Shown here: piece after piece, positions 8,484-17,492 of the stretch | How positions within the stretch are numbered: position 1 is the first letter of the stretch | How the letters are laid out: each line of letters starts with the position of its first letter | Source of the DNA: Paenibacillus sp. FSL R7-0345 | GTDB lineage: Bacteria; Bacillota; Bacilli; Paenibacillales; Paenibacillaceae | Direction of reading: 5' to 3' | NCBI RefSeq assembly: GCF_038595055.1 | Contig: NZ_CP152002.1 | Coordinates: 6,878,501 to 6,942,500 of the forward strand | DNA length: 64,000 nucleotides | The notes under the pieces: generated by a model | The model's input: the letters and a program-made list of their open reading frames with translations, nothing else | Databases searched by the model: none | What the model was told of the DNA's origin: nothing | Translations under genes and position numbers: made by a program

Positions 8484-10103
8484 TTAACCCCTCCCGTTCT
8501 CTACCAGATGATCTACAGCAGCCTGCTCAATCGCCAGTCCTTCCACATACCGCTCCATAAAGAGCTCAAAGCCCTTAACGTCAGCTGCATCCGGATGAAT
8601 GACCTGTCCTTCCGTATCCTTAAATACCTTGTTATCGAGAAAATCGTCCAGACGCTCCTGCTGCTCCCTGTTCTGCATGAACGCGGCCAGAATCGCCATC
8701 CCCCAGGCACCGCCCTCGCTGGCTGTTGCCATTACGGAGACAGGTACGTTCATCGAGGCTGCCACGATCTTTTGACCGACCACAGGTGTTTTGAATAAGC
8801 CGCCGTGCGCCAGAATGCTGTCAATTGCGACATTCTCCTTCTTCGTGAGGATGTCCATCCCGATCTTCAGCGCGGCAAAAGCGGTAAACAGGTGCGTACG
8901 CATAAAGTTAGCCAGATTGAAGCGGCTCTCAGGCGAGCGTACGAAGAGAGGGCGTCCCTTCTCGATGCCTGTAATATTTTCCCCGGAAAAATAACCGTAG
9001 CTCAGCAGACCGCCGCCGTCGGCATCTGCCTCAAGCGCCTTGCCAAACAGCACGCTGAACAGCTTGCCGGAATCCGCCTGGAAGCCCATAGCCTCCGCAA
9101 ATTCACGGAACAGGCCAACCCATGCGTTGATGTCACTGGAGCAGTTATTCGCATGCACCATCCCTACCGGACTGCCGTCCGGCGTAGTAACCATATCAAT
9201 CTCCGGATACACGGTGGACAGATCGTTCTCTAGCACGATCATCGCGAATACGGAGGTACCTACAGAGATGTTACCGGTGCGTTTTCTTACACTATTAGTA
9301 GCAACCATGCCTGTTCCGGCATCCCCCTCAGGAGGGCACAGCGGAATACCTGCCTGCAAGTCCCCGGACACGTCCAGAATCGCAGCACCCGCTTCAGTTA
9401 GTACGCCTGCATGCTCGCCTGCATGATACACCTTTGGCAAAAGCTCTCCAAGCTTCAAAGAATAGCCCTTAGCCGCTGTCAGCTCGTCGAACTGCTTTAC
9501 CATTGCCGGATTGTAATCCTGCGCAGCTTCATCAATCGGGAAAATCCCCGAAGCATCGCCGATGCCGATCGCTTTAGTTCCGGTCAGCAGCCAGTGGATG
9601 TACCCGGCCAGTGTGGTTACAAAATCAACGTCCGGCACATGCTCTTCCTTGTTAAGAATCGCCTGATACAGATGGGCAATGCTCCACCGTTCAGGGATGT
9701 TGAACTGGAATGCCTCAGTAAGCTCCTTGGCCGCAGCTCCGGTTGTCGCATTGCGCCAGGTCCGGAACGGAACCAGCAGCTCTCCCTTGCTGTCAAAAGC
9801 CATATATCCGTGCATCATGGCCGAGAATCCGATCGACCCCACCTTGCTCAGGGTGACTTCGTATTTCTGCTGTACTTCCTGCTTCAATTCACTGTAGGCA
9901 GTCTGCAGGCCCTTGATGATATCATTCAAATCATACGTCCAGTATCCGTCAACCAGCTGGTTCTCCCACTCATAGCTGCCGGAGGCAACCGTCTCAAACT
10001 TCCGGTCAATCAGTACCGCCTTGATACGTGTGGACCCAAATTCGATACCCAGTGAGGTTCCTCCCTCAAGTATCGCTTGCCTGATGTTCTGATCCATGCC
10101 CAC
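8484..10103 (-). CDS. araB: FGGY-family carbohydrate kinase, probable L-ribulokinase
   Basis: A 539-residue FGGY kinase. The N-terminal ATPase fold starts with SLGIEFGSTRIKAVLID, and the C-terminal half has GGLFKTPVVGQKIVAASMNVPV and ATASEGGAWGMAILAAF. The GTG at 10103 is chosen because GGAGG lies 6 bases upstream; an ATG two codons later is 12 bases away. It would phosphorylate L-ribulose. Sequence alone only gives sugar kinase, and the N-terminus is less like E. coli AraB than its partners are like theirs, but its place as first gene of araBDA next to araR makes ribulokinase the clear choice. A strong promoter overlapping an AraR-like operator is at 10174-10202. Confidence 0.9.
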   Translation of the reverse strand: MGMDQNIRQAILEGGTSLGIEFGSTRIKAVLIDRKFETVASGSYEWENQLVDGYWTYDLNDIIKGLQTAYSELKQEVQQKYEVTLSKVGSIGFSAMMHGYMAFDSKGELLVPFRTWRNATTGAAAKELTEAFQFNIPERWSIAHLYQAILNKEEHVPDVDFVTTLAGYIHWLLTGTKAIGIGDASGIFPIDEAAQDYNPAMVKQFDELTAAKGYSLKLGELLPKVYHAGEHAGVLTEAGAAILDVSGDLQAGIPLCPPEGDAGTGMVATNSVRKRTGNISVGTSVFAMIVLENDLSTVYPEIDMVTTPDGSPVGMVHANNCSSDINAWVGLFREFAEAMGFQADSGKLFSVLFGKALEADADGGGLLSYGYFSGENITGIEKGRPLFVRSPESRFNLANFMRTHLFTAFAALKIGMDILTKKENVAIDSILAHGGLFKTPVVGQKIVAASMNVPVSVMATASEGGAWGMAILAAFMQNREQQERLDDFLDNKVFKDTEGQVIHPDAADVKGFELFMERYVEGLAIEQAAVDHLVENGRG

Positions 10104-10173
10104 GTTACTCCTCCCTAAGCCAACCTGTTATAATTTTAACAATAAAAAGAAGGCGCTTCCCTTTAACAGCTCC

Positions 10174-10202
10174 AGTATATTTTTTGTTCGTACATTTGTC
10201 AA
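10174..10202 (-). promoter_or_regulatory. araBDA promoter overlapped by AraR-type operator 1
   Basis: The minus strand has TTGACA, 17 bases, TATACT. The spacer carries AAATGTACGAACAAAAA (about 10181-10198), close to the AraR box ATTTGTACGTACAAAT, so repressor binding would block RNA polymerase directly. Confidence 0.88.
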
Positions 10203-10215
10203 TACAACTTGTAAG

Positions 10216-10230
10216 ATATACATACAAATT
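10216..10230. promoter_or_regulatory. AraR-type operator 2
   Basis: AATTTGTATGTATAT on the minus strand matches the AraR half-site TTTGTAYGTA. It lies just upstream of the araBDA -35 element, about 33 bases from operator 1, a spacing that would allow cooperative binding. Confidence 0.7.
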
Positions 10231-10239
10231 AACTTTATG

Positions 10240-10307
10240 TTTATACATATACGCTCATAGACTATAATAAGCTAATATCTGTGTTACAATATGTACGTAC
10301 AACTTTT
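10240..10307 (+). promoter_or_regulatory. araR promoter and AraR-type operator 3
   Basis: TTTATA (10240), 17 bases, TATAAT (10263) is a plausible promoter for araR. Downstream of it, at 10286-10307, ACAATATGTACGTACAACTT holds the palindrome TGTACGTACA, the best AraR box of the three. Its position after the start site suggests autorepression by road-block. Confidence 0.72.
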
Positions 10308-10356
10308 ACACAGGCAATACATTCCGTTCTGAACTACCTCGAAAGAAGTGAGTCCG

Positions 10357-11442
10357 ATGAAGACAAAATACCAGATTATTTTTGATGATATAAAAAGCAA
10401 TATTCTATCCGGAGCCTATAGTGTGGGCGAACAGATTCCTACCGAGCTGGCCTTGCAGGAGACTTATAACGTCAGCCGTCAGACGGTGCGCAAGGCGATT
10501 CTGGAGCTGTCTAATGAAGGGTTTTTACGCAGCGAAAAGGGCTCCGGCACCTATGTCAGCAGCCAGTTCCGCTCCAAAGCGGCAGGCGGCTCCAGCAAGC
10601 GGACGATTGGGGTCATTACCACGTACCTCTCAGATTATATCTTTCCTTCTATTATCCGCGGGATTGAGGGACGGCTGAATGAGGATAATTATTCGCTGCT
10701 GTTGGCCAGTACCAATAATGATGTAGCCCAGGAGAAGAAGGCGCTGGAGATGATGCTGTCCTTCGGGGTCGACGGCCTGATTGTGGAGCCTACGAAGAGT
10801 AACCTGTACAATCCTAACATCGCCTACTACCTGTCCTTCAAGGAGCAGGACGTACCGTTCATCATGATCAATGCGTATTATGAGGAGCTGGAGGTGCCGT
10901 TCTTTTGCCTCGATGATGTGCAGTCCAGTTATCTGGCTACCAAGGAGCTGATCTCTAAGGGCCATACCCAGATCGGTATCATTGCCAAGATGGATGACCT
11001 GCAGGGCAAGTACCGGATGAAGGGCTACATCAAGGCGCTCGGCGAAGCGAAGCTGCGGTTCCATCCCGAGCAGGTATTGTCCTTTGATACCGAGACGAAG
11101 CAGGTGCTGCAGGGCAGCCTCAAGACATTCCTGAGCGAAAATAGGGACATGCTGACAGCCATCGTCTGCTACAACGACGAGGTCGGCCTGGAGGCAGTAA
11201 ATGTATGCCGCCAGCTGGACATCTCGGTCCCGGAGGACCTGTCGATCATCGGCCAGGACAATTCCTACATTGCCAAGAACGCCAACATCAAGCTGACCAC
11301 CCTGACCCACCCGCAGGAGCAGATGGGCCGCGACGCCGCCGAATGGGTAATCAAGAAGCTGCAGGGCAAAAAGGATCTGCGGAACAGCACCTACTACCAG
11401 CCGGTGCTGGTGGAGGGGGAGACGGTGCGGGAGCTGGAGTGA
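10357..11442 (+). CDS. araR: AraR transcriptional repressor (GntR-type HTH plus LacI-type sensor)
   Basis: A 361-residue regulator. Residues 1-70 are a GntR winged helix (GEQIPTELALQETYNVSRQTVRKAI split by the recognition helix, then GSGTYVS). From about residue 80 a periplasmic-binding-like sensor follows (KRTIGVITTYLSDYIFPSIIRG, ending in the LacI-type IIGQDNSYIA and LTTLTHPQEQMG). This chimera is the AraR architecture. The ATG at 10357 is preferred over GTG 10348 because AAGAAGTGA lies 5 bases upstream of it. The gene is divergent from araBDA with three AraR-like boxes in between. L-arabinose as inducer is inferred from the family. A terminator follows at 11467. Confidence 0.95.
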   Translation: MKTKYQIIFDDIKSNILSGAYSVGEQIPTELALQETYNVSRQTVRKAILELSNEGFLRSEKGSGTYVSSQFRSKAAGGSSKRTIGVITTYLSDYIFPSIIRGIEGRLNEDNYSLLLASTNNDVAQEKKALEMMLSFGVDGLIVEPTKSNLYNPNIAYYLSFKEQDVPFIMINAYYEELEVPFFCLDDVQSSYLATKELISKGHTQIGIIAKMDDLQGKYRMKGYIKALGEAKLRFHPEQVLSFDTETKQVLQGSLKTFLSENRDMLTAIVCYNDEVGLEAVNVCRQLDISVPEDLSIIGQDNSYIAKNANIKLTTLTHPQEQMGRDAAEWVIKKLQGKKDLRNSTYYQPVLVEGETVRELE

Positions 11443-11466
11443 GGGTTTGATGTGCAGAGAAGTGTA

Positions 11467-11491
11467 AAAGGTACCCGGTTGGGTACCTTTT
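11467..11491 (+). terminator. araR terminator
   Basis: AAAGGTACCC, loop GGTT, GGGTACCTTTTT: perfect stem with T-run, 24 bases after the stop. Confidence 0.92.
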
Positions 11492-11525
11492 TGGTTGGGC
11501 CAAACAAGCCCGGGGATGGTAGCGA

Positions 11526-11560
11526 TTAGAGGCACTTTTGCCTTTCCTTTCGGCCATTGG
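11526..11560. repeat. Left part of an interspersed repeat split by the insertion sequence
   Basis: TTAGAGGCACTTTTGCC, TTTC and CGGCCATTGG match the unit found twice at 12979-13080. The last eight bases, GCCATTGG (11553-11560), are the target duplication of the insertion sequence. Confidence 0.75.
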
Positions 11561-12970
11561 GGTAGCGTCAAGAAGTTTGTGTAAGAAAGTGAAAAGTGGG
11601 TTCTCAGGTCTTTATTATTTCAATATGGGTGTTCTAGGGGCGGGGGAACCCCGGCCCTAGAACACGGGAATTAGGTTGCTTGCTACAGGTCTTCTAGCAC
11701 CGGGTACCTGGCTTCAAACATAGCAGTCAGTTTCTTCCGGACTCCCGGATCGCCAAAGCCACGAGTGACTCGCTCGGCAAAACGGCTGTTGTACTCCATT
11801 ATTTCAAGGTAAATAATTTTCTCTGCTGCGTCCATGTTCGTCAGACTGTTCATCGGCTTAAGACGCTTGCGGATTTCCTTGTTCATTCGTTCAATTGGAT
11901 TCGAGGTGTAAATGGCCTCCTTTATGAGCGGAGGGTACTTGTAGAATGTCAGCAAGGTAGAGAATTGGTTCTCCCAAGACTGTAACTCTTTTGAATACAA
12001 CTTGCCCCATTTCGCCTTCACCGTATCGAACGCAGCCAGTGCTAATTCATGGTCTACAGCTGTATACACTGTCTTCAAATCTTCAAAAAAATCGGTCTTG
12101 TGCTGAACCCGAATATTAGGAAAGGTTCCACGGATTTTGTGGACGACGCAGTGCTGCACATCCGCCTTGGGATAGGTTTCACGGAAGGCGGTATCTAGTC
12201 CTGGCAGCCCGTCAAATACACCCAGCAAGACTTCATGGACGCCGCGGCTGTACAGATCTTTAAGCACCTCACGCCAGCCGTTTGCGCTCTCCTGGCCGCC
12301 GACATAGAAGCCAAGGATCTGGCGCTGTCCATCTTCGTCGATTCCCATCGCGAAATAGACGACTTCACCACTCACGGTTCCGCGCTTCAGTTTGACGTAT
12401 AAACCATCCAGATAGATGACCGAGTAACGTTTGTTTAGCGGCCGTTTCTGCCATTGCTGGATGTCTTCGAGTACAGTTGCTGTAATGTTGCTGACGGTGG
12501 TCGCAGAGTAGTGGCTGCCAAACATACTTTCAATGAAACGGGCTACATCCCGTGTGCCCATGCCTGCTTTGTACATTTGGATGACAGCCTCTTCTAGCCA
12601 ACCGTCTCGTCTTTGGTACGGTTCAAACATCTGAGTCTGGAATAGGCCCTGACGGTCGCGGGGGACCTCTAGATCCTCCACATTGCCATACTTCGTGTGT
12701 AGATTTCGGGTGTAGTATCCGTTGCGGCTGTTGCGTGTACCGGCAGCTTCACTGGACATGAAGGCCCCAATTTCCGCACGCAGGATCGATTCCAAATTTT
12801 CTTTTACGAAGTCAGTGACAAGTTTTTCAAATAGATTATTCAGCATATTTTCGGGTACAATAGTCATTGAGTAGGGCTCCTTCTCGGTGGTGTGGTAATC
12901 CCGAGAATACCCTACTTTTTTGTTGCCTGCTAGGCTCCAAATCTTGGTACACAACTTATTTTACGCCATC
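11561..12970 (-). mobile_element. IS256-family insertion sequence, complete, with 8-bp target duplication
   Basis: A 1410-bp unit with one transposase gene. The flanks carry GCCATTGG on both sides (11553-11560 and 12971-12978). The ends are imperfect inverted repeats: the left reads GGTAGCGTCAAGAAGTTTGT and the right, reversed, reads GATGGCGTAAAATAAGTTGT, then GTA. Eight or nine base duplications are usual for IS256 elements. Clean ends and an open transposase suggest a recent or active copy. Confidence 0.92.
11683..12867 (-). CDS. IS256-family DDE transposase
   Basis: A 394-residue transposase of the mutator-like IS256 type. RNSRNGYYTR and LEVPRDRQGLF lie in the N-terminal DNA-binding part; VIYLDGLYVKLKR holds the first catalytic Asp, LLGVFDGLPGLD the second, and the Glu is expected in the region of YTSNPIERMNKEIRKR, a strongly conserved stretch. 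The start at 12867 (MTIVPENMLNNLFEKL) follows GGAG; a longer in-frame extension to 12954 runs toward the right inverted repeat and is not used. It catalyses cut-and-paste or copy-out movement of the surrounding 1.4-kb element. The reading frame is intact. Confidence 0.95.
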   Translation of the reverse strand: MTIVPENMLNNLFEKLVTDFVKENLESILRAEIGAFMSSEAAGTRNSRNGYYTRNLHTKYGNVEDLEVPRDRQGLFQTQMFEPYQRRDGWLEEAVIQMYKAGMGTRDVARFIESMFGSHYSATTVSNITATVLEDIQQWQKRPLNKRYSVIYLDGLYVKLKRGTVSGEVVYFAMGIDEDGQRQILGFYVGGQESANGWREVLKDLYSRGVHEVLLGVFDGLPGLDTAFRETYPKADVQHCVVHKIRGTFPNIRVQHKTDFFEDLKTVYTAVDHELALAAFDTVKAKWGKLYSKELQSWENQFSTLLTFYKYPPLIKEAIYTSNPIERMNKEIRKRLKPMNSLTNMDAAEKIIYLEIMEYNSRFAERVTRGFGDPGVRKKLTAMFEARYPVLEDL

Positions 12971-12978
12971 GCCATTGG

Positions 12979-13080
12979 CCTTCTGAGCCGAAATCAGAGG
13001 CACTTTTGCCCTTCATTTCGGCCATTTGGCTGTCCGGGCCGAAATCAGAGGCATTTTTGCTCTTCATTTCGGTCACCGGC
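12979..13080. repeat. Interspersed repeat, two tandem units
   Basis: Two copies of a roughly 48-base unit, GAAATCAGAGGCAYTTTTGC followed by YCTTCATTTCGG, at about 12990 and 13040, continuing the partial copy left of the insertion sequence. It lies between araR and the GH16 gene, contains no reading frame, and the inserted element sits exactly inside it. Confidence 0.75.
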
Positions 13081-13081
13081 C

Positions 13082-13825
13082 TCACTCATATAGCCAAATC
13101 CCCGCCACCGTCATCACCCCCGGCAGGCGATCCTCATCCACCGCTACATTGTTGTCGTACCAGCCGCCCAAGGCCAGGTTGAGGATCAGATAAAACGGCT
13201 GGTCGAACGGCATACCGGGCTCCAGCCGGCGCTCGGCGAAGCAGTGGCCGTCCACCAGCCAGCGGATGGAATCCGCACTCCACTCCAGGCCGTAATCACG
13301 GAACTGGCTGATCGTACCGTCCGCAAGCTCATGGGTAAATTCCTCGACTACCTTGCTGTCCAGATCCTTGCCATAGTGCAGCGTACCGGCAATCTCCCGG
13401 GGCAGGCGGCCCTTGGCCTCCAGCATGTCCAGCTCGCCGGACGCCGGCCACGGGCCGTAGGCGTAATCCTGCGGCATCAGCCAGATTGCCGGCCACAGGC
13501 CCTGGCCGACAGGCAGCCTGGCGCGAATAACCAATTTGCCGTAGCAGAAGGAGAAATGGTTTCTTGTATCAAGTCGGGCTGAGGTATAGCCGAAGCTCCG
13601 CCCGTCCTGCTCTATTTTTTCACGGCATGCCCGAAGGTTCAGCCCTTGCTCATCAAAGTAAAGGTTATCGGCACGGCCTGTATAAAACTGCTGCTCATTA
13701 TTGCCCCAGCCCGGATAGACGGGCTTATCATTCAGATCGAGCAGATCATTGCCCGTCCGGATGTTCCAGAGGCTGAGATCGCCCCCGTTCTTTACAAAAT
13801 CCTGCTCCCACACCAGCTTGCTCAT
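13082..13825 (-). CDS. GH16 beta-glucanase, no signal peptide (laminarinase-like)
   Basis: A 247-residue glycoside hydrolase family 16 domain and nothing else. The catalytic motif ELDMLE (in SGELDMLEAKGRLP) has nucleophile Glu, assisting Asp and acid/base Glu in the order of laminarinases. WPAIWLMP and the C-terminal FDQPFYLILNLALGGWYD are also typical. The start at 13825 (MSKLVWEQDF) follows GAGGAG at 11 bases; upstream extension would add an unlikely Cys-rich stretch over the divergent promoter. No signal peptide or membrane segment is seen, so it should be cytoplasmic and may cleave imported beta-1,3-oligosaccharides. It is divergent from an LplB/LplC-type sugar transporter, which supports that role. 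Confidence 0.9.
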   Translation of the reverse strand: MSKLVWEQDFVKNGGDLSLWNIRTGNDLLDLNDKPVYPGWGNNEQQFYTGRADNLYFDEQGLNLRACREKIEQDGRSFGYTSARLDTRNHFSFCYGKLVIRARLPVGQGLWPAIWLMPQDYAYGPWPASGELDMLEAKGRLPREIAGTLHYGKDLDSKVVEEFTHELADGTISQFRDYGLEWSADSIRWLVDGHCFAERRLEPGMPFDQPFYLILNLALGGWYDNNVAVDEDRLPGVMTVAGIWLYE

Positions 13826-13976
13826 CGCTTGGCACACTCCTCTCATGTAAACACAGCATACTGCATTTCGGAACACGCATATCGGAATCCAAAAAATTGG
13901 GATGGCGGCAAAAACGGTGGCCTTTTTTTCCCTGCCCTTTTTTCTTACGATGAAGAGGAAAGGGGGGACATAAGAC

Positions 13977-14897
13977 ATGGTTCGATTCCGGGGGGAACAA
14001 ATGAAAGCGTTTTTTAGACAGTGGCAGCTGCAAAGCATGGTTATTCCGGGCATTGTCTGGATGGTTATTTTTTGTTATCTTCCGATGTTCTGGCTCGTTA
14101 TCGCCTTTATGGACTACAGTATCGCTAAGCCCATGCTCGAGTCACCGTTTGTCGGGCTGAAGCATTTTGAGGCCTTCGTGAGCGATGACCGGTTCTGGCG
14201 TTCGATCCGCAATACGCTGGGGATGAGCAGTATCAAGCTGATCTTAGGCTTTCCGATTCCGATTCTGTTCGCGCTGCTGCTTAATGAAATCCGCAGTTTA
14301 CGCTTCAAGCGTACGGTGCAGACCATATCGTATCTGCCGCATTTTATCGCGTGGACGATCTTCGGCGGGATTGCGCTCAACTGGCTCGGCGAAGGCGGGG
14401 TGGTCAATCAGCTGATGATGGCGATCGGGCTGCAGGACCGCGAAATTTTGTTTAACAGTGATGCCAAATACTTCTGGTGGATTACCTTTTTTACCGATAC
14501 GCTGAAGGAAACGGGCTGGAGTGCCATTATTTACATTGCGGCTATCTCGGGCATTGATCCCGGATTATATGAAGCTGCGGAGCTTGATGGTGCAGGGCGC
14601 TGGCAGCGGATGTGGCATATTACCGTGCAGAGCATCCGTCCGACGATTGCCATCCTATTCATTCTCGCAGTGAGCGGTATTCTGGGCAGTAATTTTGAAC
14701 AGATTTTTATGCTGAAAAACAACATGAACATGAAAATGGCGGAAAGCCTCGACCTGTACATTTATAACATGGGGCTTGTGTCAGGGCGGCATTCTTTCTC
14801 CACAGCTGTACTGTTTGCCCGTTCCATCGTGGCGCTGGGGCTGCTGTTCATGGCGAATCAGACATCCAAAAAACTGACCGGGGACAGTATCTTCTAG
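13977..14897 (+). CDS. ABC sugar transporter permease, LplB type
   Basis: A 306-residue membrane protein of the binding-protein-dependent inner-membrane family, with six hydrophobic segments and the EAA loop EAAELDGAGRWQRMWHITVQS near residue 197 (Glu-Ala-Ala then Gly-Ala). It starts at ATG 13977 after AAGGGGGG; a second in-frame ATG at 14001 after GGGGGG is equally possible. First gene of a transporter operon with an LplC-like permease and a lipoprotein. As usual for this subfamily no ATPase gene is present; a shared MsmX-like ATPase elsewhere is expected. Beta-glucan oligosaccharides are the inferred substrate from the two GH16 genes nearby. Confidence 0.93.
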   Translation: MVRFRGEQMKAFFRQWQLQSMVIPGIVWMVIFCYLPMFWLVIAFMDYSIAKPMLESPFVGLKHFEAFVSDDRFWRSIRNTLGMSSIKLILGFPIPILFALLLNEIRSLRFKRTVQTISYLPHFIAWTIFGGIALNWLGEGGVVNQLMMAIGLQDREILFNSDAKYFWWITFFTDTLKETGWSAIIYIAAISGIDPGLYEAAELDGAGRWQRMWHITVQSIRPTIAILFILAVSGILGSNFEQIFMLKNNMNMKMAESLDLYIYNMGLVSGRHSFSTAVLFARSIVALGLLFMANQTSKKLTGDSIF

Positions 14898-14912
14898 AAA
14901 GGGGGCAGACCG

Positions 14913-15797
14913 GTGAAAAGACGCACAGGCTTAAGGAGCATCGGCGTATTTGAAGTCTGTAACACCCTAGTAATGCTGGGGGTATGCTTTCTGACGCTGT
15001 ACCCGATGTGGTTCGTGCTGATTAACTCGCTTAACGCGCCGGAGCAGGCGCTGCTGGGCACCGTCAACTGGTTCCCGGAGCAGCTGTCGCTGGCCAGCTA
15101 CAGTGTTGTTTTTAATGATAAAACGATGATGAACGGGTTCCTGATCACCACGCTGCGTACCATAATCGGCTCGGCGGCACATGTGCTGTTCACCGCCATT
15201 ATCGCTTATGGGCTGAGTAAGACGACGCTGATCGGACGTAAGGTGTACATGAAGGTGGCCCTGGTGACCATGCTTTTCTCAGGCGGACTCATTCCTACCT
15301 TTATTCTGATGACGAAGCTGGGGCTGTATGATAACTTCTGGGTGTTCGTCATTCCCGGCATGTACAGCTTTTTCAATATGGTGATTTTTATGAGCTTCTT
15401 CCGTACCATTCCTGACAGTCTGGAGGAGTCGGCCAAAGTGGATGGGGCATCGGACTATGGTGTGCTGTTCCGGATTGTATTGCCCAACAGTATGGCTGTA
15501 ATCGCTACCATCTCGCTGTTCTCCGCCGTCTATCACTGGAATGACTATTATCAGGGTGTTATTTATATCCGTTCGCAGGATATTTTGCCGCTGCAGACGA
15601 TCCTGTACAAAATCATCGCTGAAAACTCCATGTCGTTCATGCAGCAGCAGGCGATGGCCCAGTTCGGGGCAAGGCTGCCCGGCAACTCGATCAAGTTCGC
15701 CTCCATGATGGTAGCTACACTGCCGATTCTGCTGTTCTACCCCTTCATTCAGCGTTATCTGGTCAAAGGGGTTATGATCGGCGCAATTAAGGGATAA
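14913..15797 (+). CDS. ABC sugar transporter permease, LplC/YtcP type
   Basis: A 294-residue MalG-like permease. TM1 is TLVMLGVCFLTLYPMWFVLIN; the EAA loop is EESAKVDGASDYGVLFRIVLP near residue 172, followed by SMAVIATISLF. The C-terminus LVKGVMIGAIKG is the standard end of the CUT1 group. The GTG start is preceded by AAAGGGGG, 15 bases after the previous stop. It pairs with the LplB-type subunit to form the channel. Confidence 0.93.
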   Translation: MKRRTGLRSIGVFEVCNTLVMLGVCFLTLYPMWFVLINSLNAPEQALLGTVNWFPEQLSLASYSVVFNDKTMMNGFLITTLRTIIGSAAHVLFTAIIAYGLSKTTLIGRKVYMKVALVTMLFSGGLIPTFILMTKLGLYDNFWVFVIPGMYSFFNMVIFMSFFRTIPDSLEESAKVDGASDYGVLFRIVLPNSMAVIATISLFSAVYHWNDYYQGVIYIRSQDILPLQTILYKIIAENSMSFMQQQAMAQFGARLPGNSIKFASMMVATLPILLFYPFIQRYLVKGVMIGAIKG

Positions 15798-15821
15798 CCA
15801 AACCGAAAGGATGATCTTCTA

Positions 15822-17492
15822 ATGAAGCGTAACTCCGTTAAAAGAAGTCTGACCCTGCTGCTGACGGCGATGCTCTCGCTGTCCCTGGCCGCCTGCAGCG
15901 GCAATTCTGCCAATAACGAAAGCGCACCGACGGCAGCACCTCCGGCTGACGCTACTGCTGCACCGCAGGAAGAAGCCACACTGAATCCCGATGAGCCGGC
16001 CTGGAAGCTGGACACAAGCCCGATTGACCTGACCTGGTTCGTCGGAGCCAACTGGTACGCCCATTCCTGGGGGGAGAGCCTGACCTCGAAATACGTTACG
16101 GAAAAAACCGGCGTCAACGTCAAGCTTGAAGTACCTTCCGGTGAAGCGAACGAGCATATTACTCTGATGATGACCTCCGGCCAGCTGCCTGACCTCATCT
16201 CCATGGGCTCCTGGGAAACCGCTGTCAAAAAGCTCTGGGAAGGCGATCACGTCTTCGCCCTGAACGAGCTGGCCGACCAGTACGATCCTTATTTCTATAA
16301 AGTAGCCGGCGACGGCACGCTGAAATGGTACCGCCAGGAGAACGGCAACACCTACGGGGTTCCGAATGATTCCTATAGCCCGAATCTGATGCATGAAACC
16401 GGCATGACAGCGGCCAATCAGACCTTCCTGGTGCGGAAGGACCTGTATGAGGAGATGGGCAGCCCGGACCTGAGCACACCGGAAGGCTTCCTTGGCGCAT
16501 TACAGCTGCTGAAGGATAAGTATCCTGAATATAAGGGACAGCCGATGAGCCCGTTTTTTGCCCAGGGGAATGTGCCCTACGGGATGACTGAGTATCTGCA
16601 GAATCTGCTCGCTGTCCCGCATGAAAAAGACGGCAAGGTGTATGACCGCGTAACCGATCCCGAATACCTCACCTGGCTGAAAACCTTCCGCACCGCTTAC
16701 GAGCGCGGACTGATCAATGTCGACTTCCTCGTGGATTCCGATACACAGGTGGAGGAGAAAACGAACAATGCCCGCTATTTCATGATGATCCGTGAATGGA
16801 CCGGTATGACGGCGGTCAATCCGCTGCTGGCTGCAAGCGCCAACCCGGATTCCTACTATATCGCTGTAGACGGCCCACAGAACAGCAAAGGCGACAGCGC
16901 CAAGCTGTTCCCCGGCAACATGGACGGCTGGATGGTCACGATGATCAGCAAATCGACCAAAAACCCGGAACGGGCGATCCGCTTCCTCAGCTATCTCGCC
17001 AGCGAAGAGGGGCAGCAGGATCTGTTCCTCGGCAAGGAAGGCGAAACCTGGGAGACTGTGGACGGCAAGCCTCAGCTGAAGGCAGATATGGTGAACCTGA
17101 TTGCAAGTGATATCGAAACACTGGAGAAGCAATACGGTGTGCTGGATACGTACTGGATGATGCGTAACCCGGTTATTGTGAACCAGTGGAGACCGGAGAA
17201 GGCGCCAGTAATCAAACAGATGGAGGACTTTGCTAATGCCCAGGCTGATATTGACAGCGGCATTTATAAGGGCCTTGACCCGCTGGGCGATTCCGAGGTT
17301 GCGGTAGCCTGGTCGCGGATTTCGCAGAACTGGGAGGAAGTGCTGCCGGAGCTGATTACGGCCAAGGATGAGGCTGCTTTTGACAAGGTGTTTGCAAGCT
17401 TCCTTGAGCGGCGTGACGAATACGGCTTCCAGCAGGTGGTGGAATTCCGCCAGGCTGAGCTGGATGCACGGAAGACCAAAATGGCGAATTAG
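15822..17492 (+). CDS. Extracellular sugar-binding lipoprotein, LplA type
   Basis: A 556-residue solute-binding protein. It has a lipoprotein signal peptide with lipobox LSLAACSG (Cys near residue 25), then a low-complexity Asn/Ala/Pro/Thr linker, then a large binding domain, as usual for LplA/YtcQ proteins, which are longer than ordinary CUT1 binding proteins. Features include LDLTWFVGANWY-like start of the domain (PIDLTWFVGANWY), ITLMMTSGQLPDLISMGSW and YLASEEGQQDLFLGKEGETWE. It would sit on the outer membrane face and deliver oligosaccharide to the two permeases 24 bases upstream. A stem without T-run (17502-17529) follows the stop and may stabilise the 3' end. Confidence 0.94.
   Translation: MKRNSVKRSLTLLLTAMLSLSLAACSGNSANNESAPTAAPPADATAAPQEEATLNPDEPAWKLDTSPIDLTWFVGANWYAHSWGESLTSKYVTEKTGVNVKLEVPSGEANEHITLMMTSGQLPDLISMGSWETAVKKLWEGDHVFALNELADQYDPYFYKVAGDGTLKWYRQENGNTYGVPNDSYSPNLMHETGMTAANQTFLVRKDLYEEMGSPDLSTPEGFLGALQLLKDKYPEYKGQPMSPFFAQGNVPYGMTEYLQNLLAVPHEKDGKVYDRVTDPEYLTWLKTFRTAYERGLINVDFLVDSDTQVEEKTNNARYFMMIREWTGMTAVNPLLAASANPDSYYIAVDGPQNSKGDSAKLFPGNMDGWMVTMISKSTKNPERAIRFLSYLASEEGQQDLFLGKEGETWETVDGKPQLKADMVNLIASDIETLEKQYGVLDTYWMMRNPVIVNQWRPEKAPVIKQMEDFANAQADIDSGIYKGLDPLGDSEVAVAWSRISQNWEEVLPELITAKDEAAFDKVFASFLERRDEYGFQQVVEFRQAELDARKTKMAN

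Noticed and set aside
10150..10166. cre-like GGGAAGCGCCTTC upstream of araB
   Set aside because: At least four mismatches to the cre consensus.
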